NCBI GenBank assembly: GCA_028706415.1
Contig: JAQWBK010000087.1
Location: forward strand, 1-6,335
Length of the DNA: 6,335 nt
Source: Oscillospiraceae bacterium
GTDB taxonomy: Bacteria; Bacillota; Clostridia; Oscillospirales; Acutalibacteraceae
Direction of reading: 5' to 3'
The notes under the pieces were generated by a model. It saw only the letters and a list, made by a program, of their open reading frames with translations. It did not search any database and had not been told where the DNA came from. A program made the translations under genes and the position numbers. Shown here in pieces: positions 5,600-6,335 of the stretch. Each line of letters opens with the position of its first letter. Positions within the stretch are counted from its first letter, which is position 1.

Positions 5600-5663
5600 A
5601 AAAAATATTGAAAAAGCTTATGGAATTAATGCAAAAGTGTTTAGAAATCCTGACGGTAAGTGA
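5595..5663 (+). pseudogene. Possible short C-terminal coding remnant
   Basis: From the A-run the frame reads K-N-I-E-K-A-Y-G-I-N-A-K-V-F-R-N-P-D-G-K and stops at TGA 5661-5663. The composition looks protein-like and AT3-rich, in contrast to the neighbouring minus-strand remnant. An in-frame stop (5592-5594) closes it upstream, so it has no beginning. The stretch is too short to exclude chance. Confidence 0.22.
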
Positions 5664-5711
5664 GATTATTATGTTGAAAAATAAAAAAATGTGGTATTTG
5701 TTGATTATATA

Positions 5712-5720
5712 TGCTATAAT
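5712..5720 (+). promoter_or_regulatory. Extended -10 promoter for the downstream membrane protein
   Basis: TGCTATAAT (5712-5720) is a full extended -10 element. The -35 position (about 5692-5697, TGGTAT) is weak, as is common when the extended -10 is present. It predicts a start near 5727 and a leader of about 85 bases. Confidence 0.6.
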
Positions 5721-5767
5721 TTGAACATAGTAAAGATTTCCAAAACATTAAGAATAATTGTTAAAAC

Positions 5768-5807
5768 TGGTCACAAAAAGTGGGGGATCCTAAAGAAAGG
5801 CTGACCA
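5768..5807 (+). promoter_or_regulatory. Hairpin enclosing the ribosome site
   Basis: TGGTCA (5768-5773) and TGACCA (5802-5807) pair perfectly. The loop contains the probable Shine-Dalgarno AGAAAGG (5794-5800) of the gene starting at 5812, and a GGATCC palindrome (5785-5790). It does not match the c-di-GMP-I core that I would expect near a cyclase gene. Confidence 0.4.
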
Positions 5808-5811
5808 CGAT

Positions 5812-6335
5812 ATGGCAGATGCAATTTATAAAGCACTTTACATAGAAATGAATCTATTTGCGTTTGTTGTTTTAATGGTTATTTTTTTTAGTAACAGACG
5901 CCATGCAAATCTTTATGCGTTTGAGCAAAAGGTATTTATGTTATTGCTCATATTAAGTGCATTCCAATTGATTGTGAGCACAGCATTGTTTCTTATGGAC
6001 GGCCTTCCCGGTGCGGTAATAAAGGAAATGATTTATTTTACCGAGATTATTTCTTATGTGTTTACACCACCGGCATTTATATTATGGGTATTGTATGTAA
6101 GGTATCAGGTTTATAAGGACGAAAAGAAAGCTTTGAAAATGTTGATTCCCATTTCAATTCCGGTTGTCATAAACGCTGTATTGGCAATAGCAAGCAGATT
6201 TAACGGTTTATTATATTATTTTGATGAAAACAATGAATATCAAAGAGGCAGTTTATTTTGGCTTTACACTTTAATGTGTGTATCCTACCTGATTATACCC
6301 GAGATTTATATTATTGTTATGCAGAAAAAAATAAC
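5812..6335 (+). CDS. Polytopic membrane protein, probable N-terminal sensor of a diguanylate cyclase (partial)
   Basis: Open from ATG 5812 to the window edge (174 codons plus two bases) without a stop. AGAAAGG (5794-5800) lies 11 bases upstream. The visible part has five membrane segments (about 10-26, 41-62, 76-99, 110-128, 149-170). The pattern of an N-terminal LYIEMNLFAF, a charged turn around EQK (38-40), and LLYYFDENNEYQRGSLFWLY (133-152) resembles the membrane sensor regions of clostridial GGDEF proteins. If so, a GGDEF domain making cyclic di-GMP would follow beyond the window; none of it is visible here. A histidine kinase or other membrane sensor cannot be excluded. Confidence 0.6.
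   Translation, partial: MADAIYKALYIEMNLFAFVVLMVIFFSNRRHANLYAFEQKVFMLLLILSAFQLIVSTALFLMDGLPGAVIKEMIYFTEIISYVFTPPAFILWVLYVRYQVYKDEKKALKMLIPISIPVVINAVLAIASRFNGLLYYFDENNEYQRGSLFWLYTLMCVSYLIIPEIYIIVMQKKI

Noticed and set aside
5370..5600. Minus-strand frame of 76 codons
   Set aside because: Its Arg/Pro/Cys-heavy composition is unnatural. The other minus-strand phase over the same DNA has coding-like codon use, so this frame is its shadow.
5620..5724. Small plus-strand frame of 34 codons with a hydrophobic end (MWYLLIIYAII), toxin-like in appearance
   Set aside because: No ribosome site precedes any of its ATGs, and it runs into the -10 element of the next gene. AT-rich DNA often gives such peptides.
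5727..5811. Cyclic di-GMP riboswitch before the putative cyclase gene
   Set aside because: The conserved GEMM-I core and tetraloop-receptor features are not present. Only a simple hairpin is seen.

Overview
The window looks like a chromosomal piece of an endospore-forming Clostridia-type Firmicute. Evidence: an adjacent pair of spore cortex-germination genes (CwlJ/SleB-type hydrolase and a GerQ-like coat protein), Firmicute-type Shine-Dalgarno sequences with TTG starts, a strong TTGACA-N17-TACAAT promoter, an AdoCbl-type riboswitch ending in an intrinsic terminator, and AT-rich intergenic DNA. No family or species assignment is possible from the sequence alone.

Layout from left to right. (1) 1-128: a possible 3' tail of a rightward reading frame and a long imperfect palindrome that also contains the stop codon of the next gene. 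(2) 113-2602, minus strand: a complete P1B-type Cu(+)-exporting ATPase (copA) with two N-terminal metal-binding domains. (3) 2603-2942: a divergent intergenic region. It holds a compact three-way-junction-forming inverted-repeat cluster just upstream of copA, a further AT hairpin, a candidate copA promoter and an isolated 9-bp inverted repeat. (4) 2943-3844, plus strand: a two-gene germination operon, cwlJ-like then gerQ-like, both best started at TTG. (5) 3865-5261: a B12-controlled unit made of promoter, cobalamin riboswitch, terminator, long leader, a membrane-anchored DUF4430 protein and an overlapping ECF transporter S component. (6) 5262-5811: no intact gene. It contains a GC3-rich minus-strand coding remnant (5396-5599) abutting a short AT-rich plus-strand remnant, then an extended -10 promoter. 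(7) 5812 to the end: the 5' part of a polytopic membrane protein resembling the N-terminal sensor region of clostridial diguanylate cyclases, cut by the window edge.

How the parts work together. In Bacillus, GerQ holds CwlJ in the spore coat, so the pair here probably forms one germination module. The riboswitch should repress the DUF4430/S-component pair when cobalamin is plentiful. No EcfA/A'/T genes are in the window, so the S component would have to share an energizing module encoded elsewhere. CopA and the sensor protein appear functionally unrelated to these.

I do not see a clearly new defence or mobile system. The least explained signals are the three-way-junction element in the copA leader, the palindrome in which two convergent frames end, the nearly lysine-free GerQ homologue, and the coding scar at 5396-5663.
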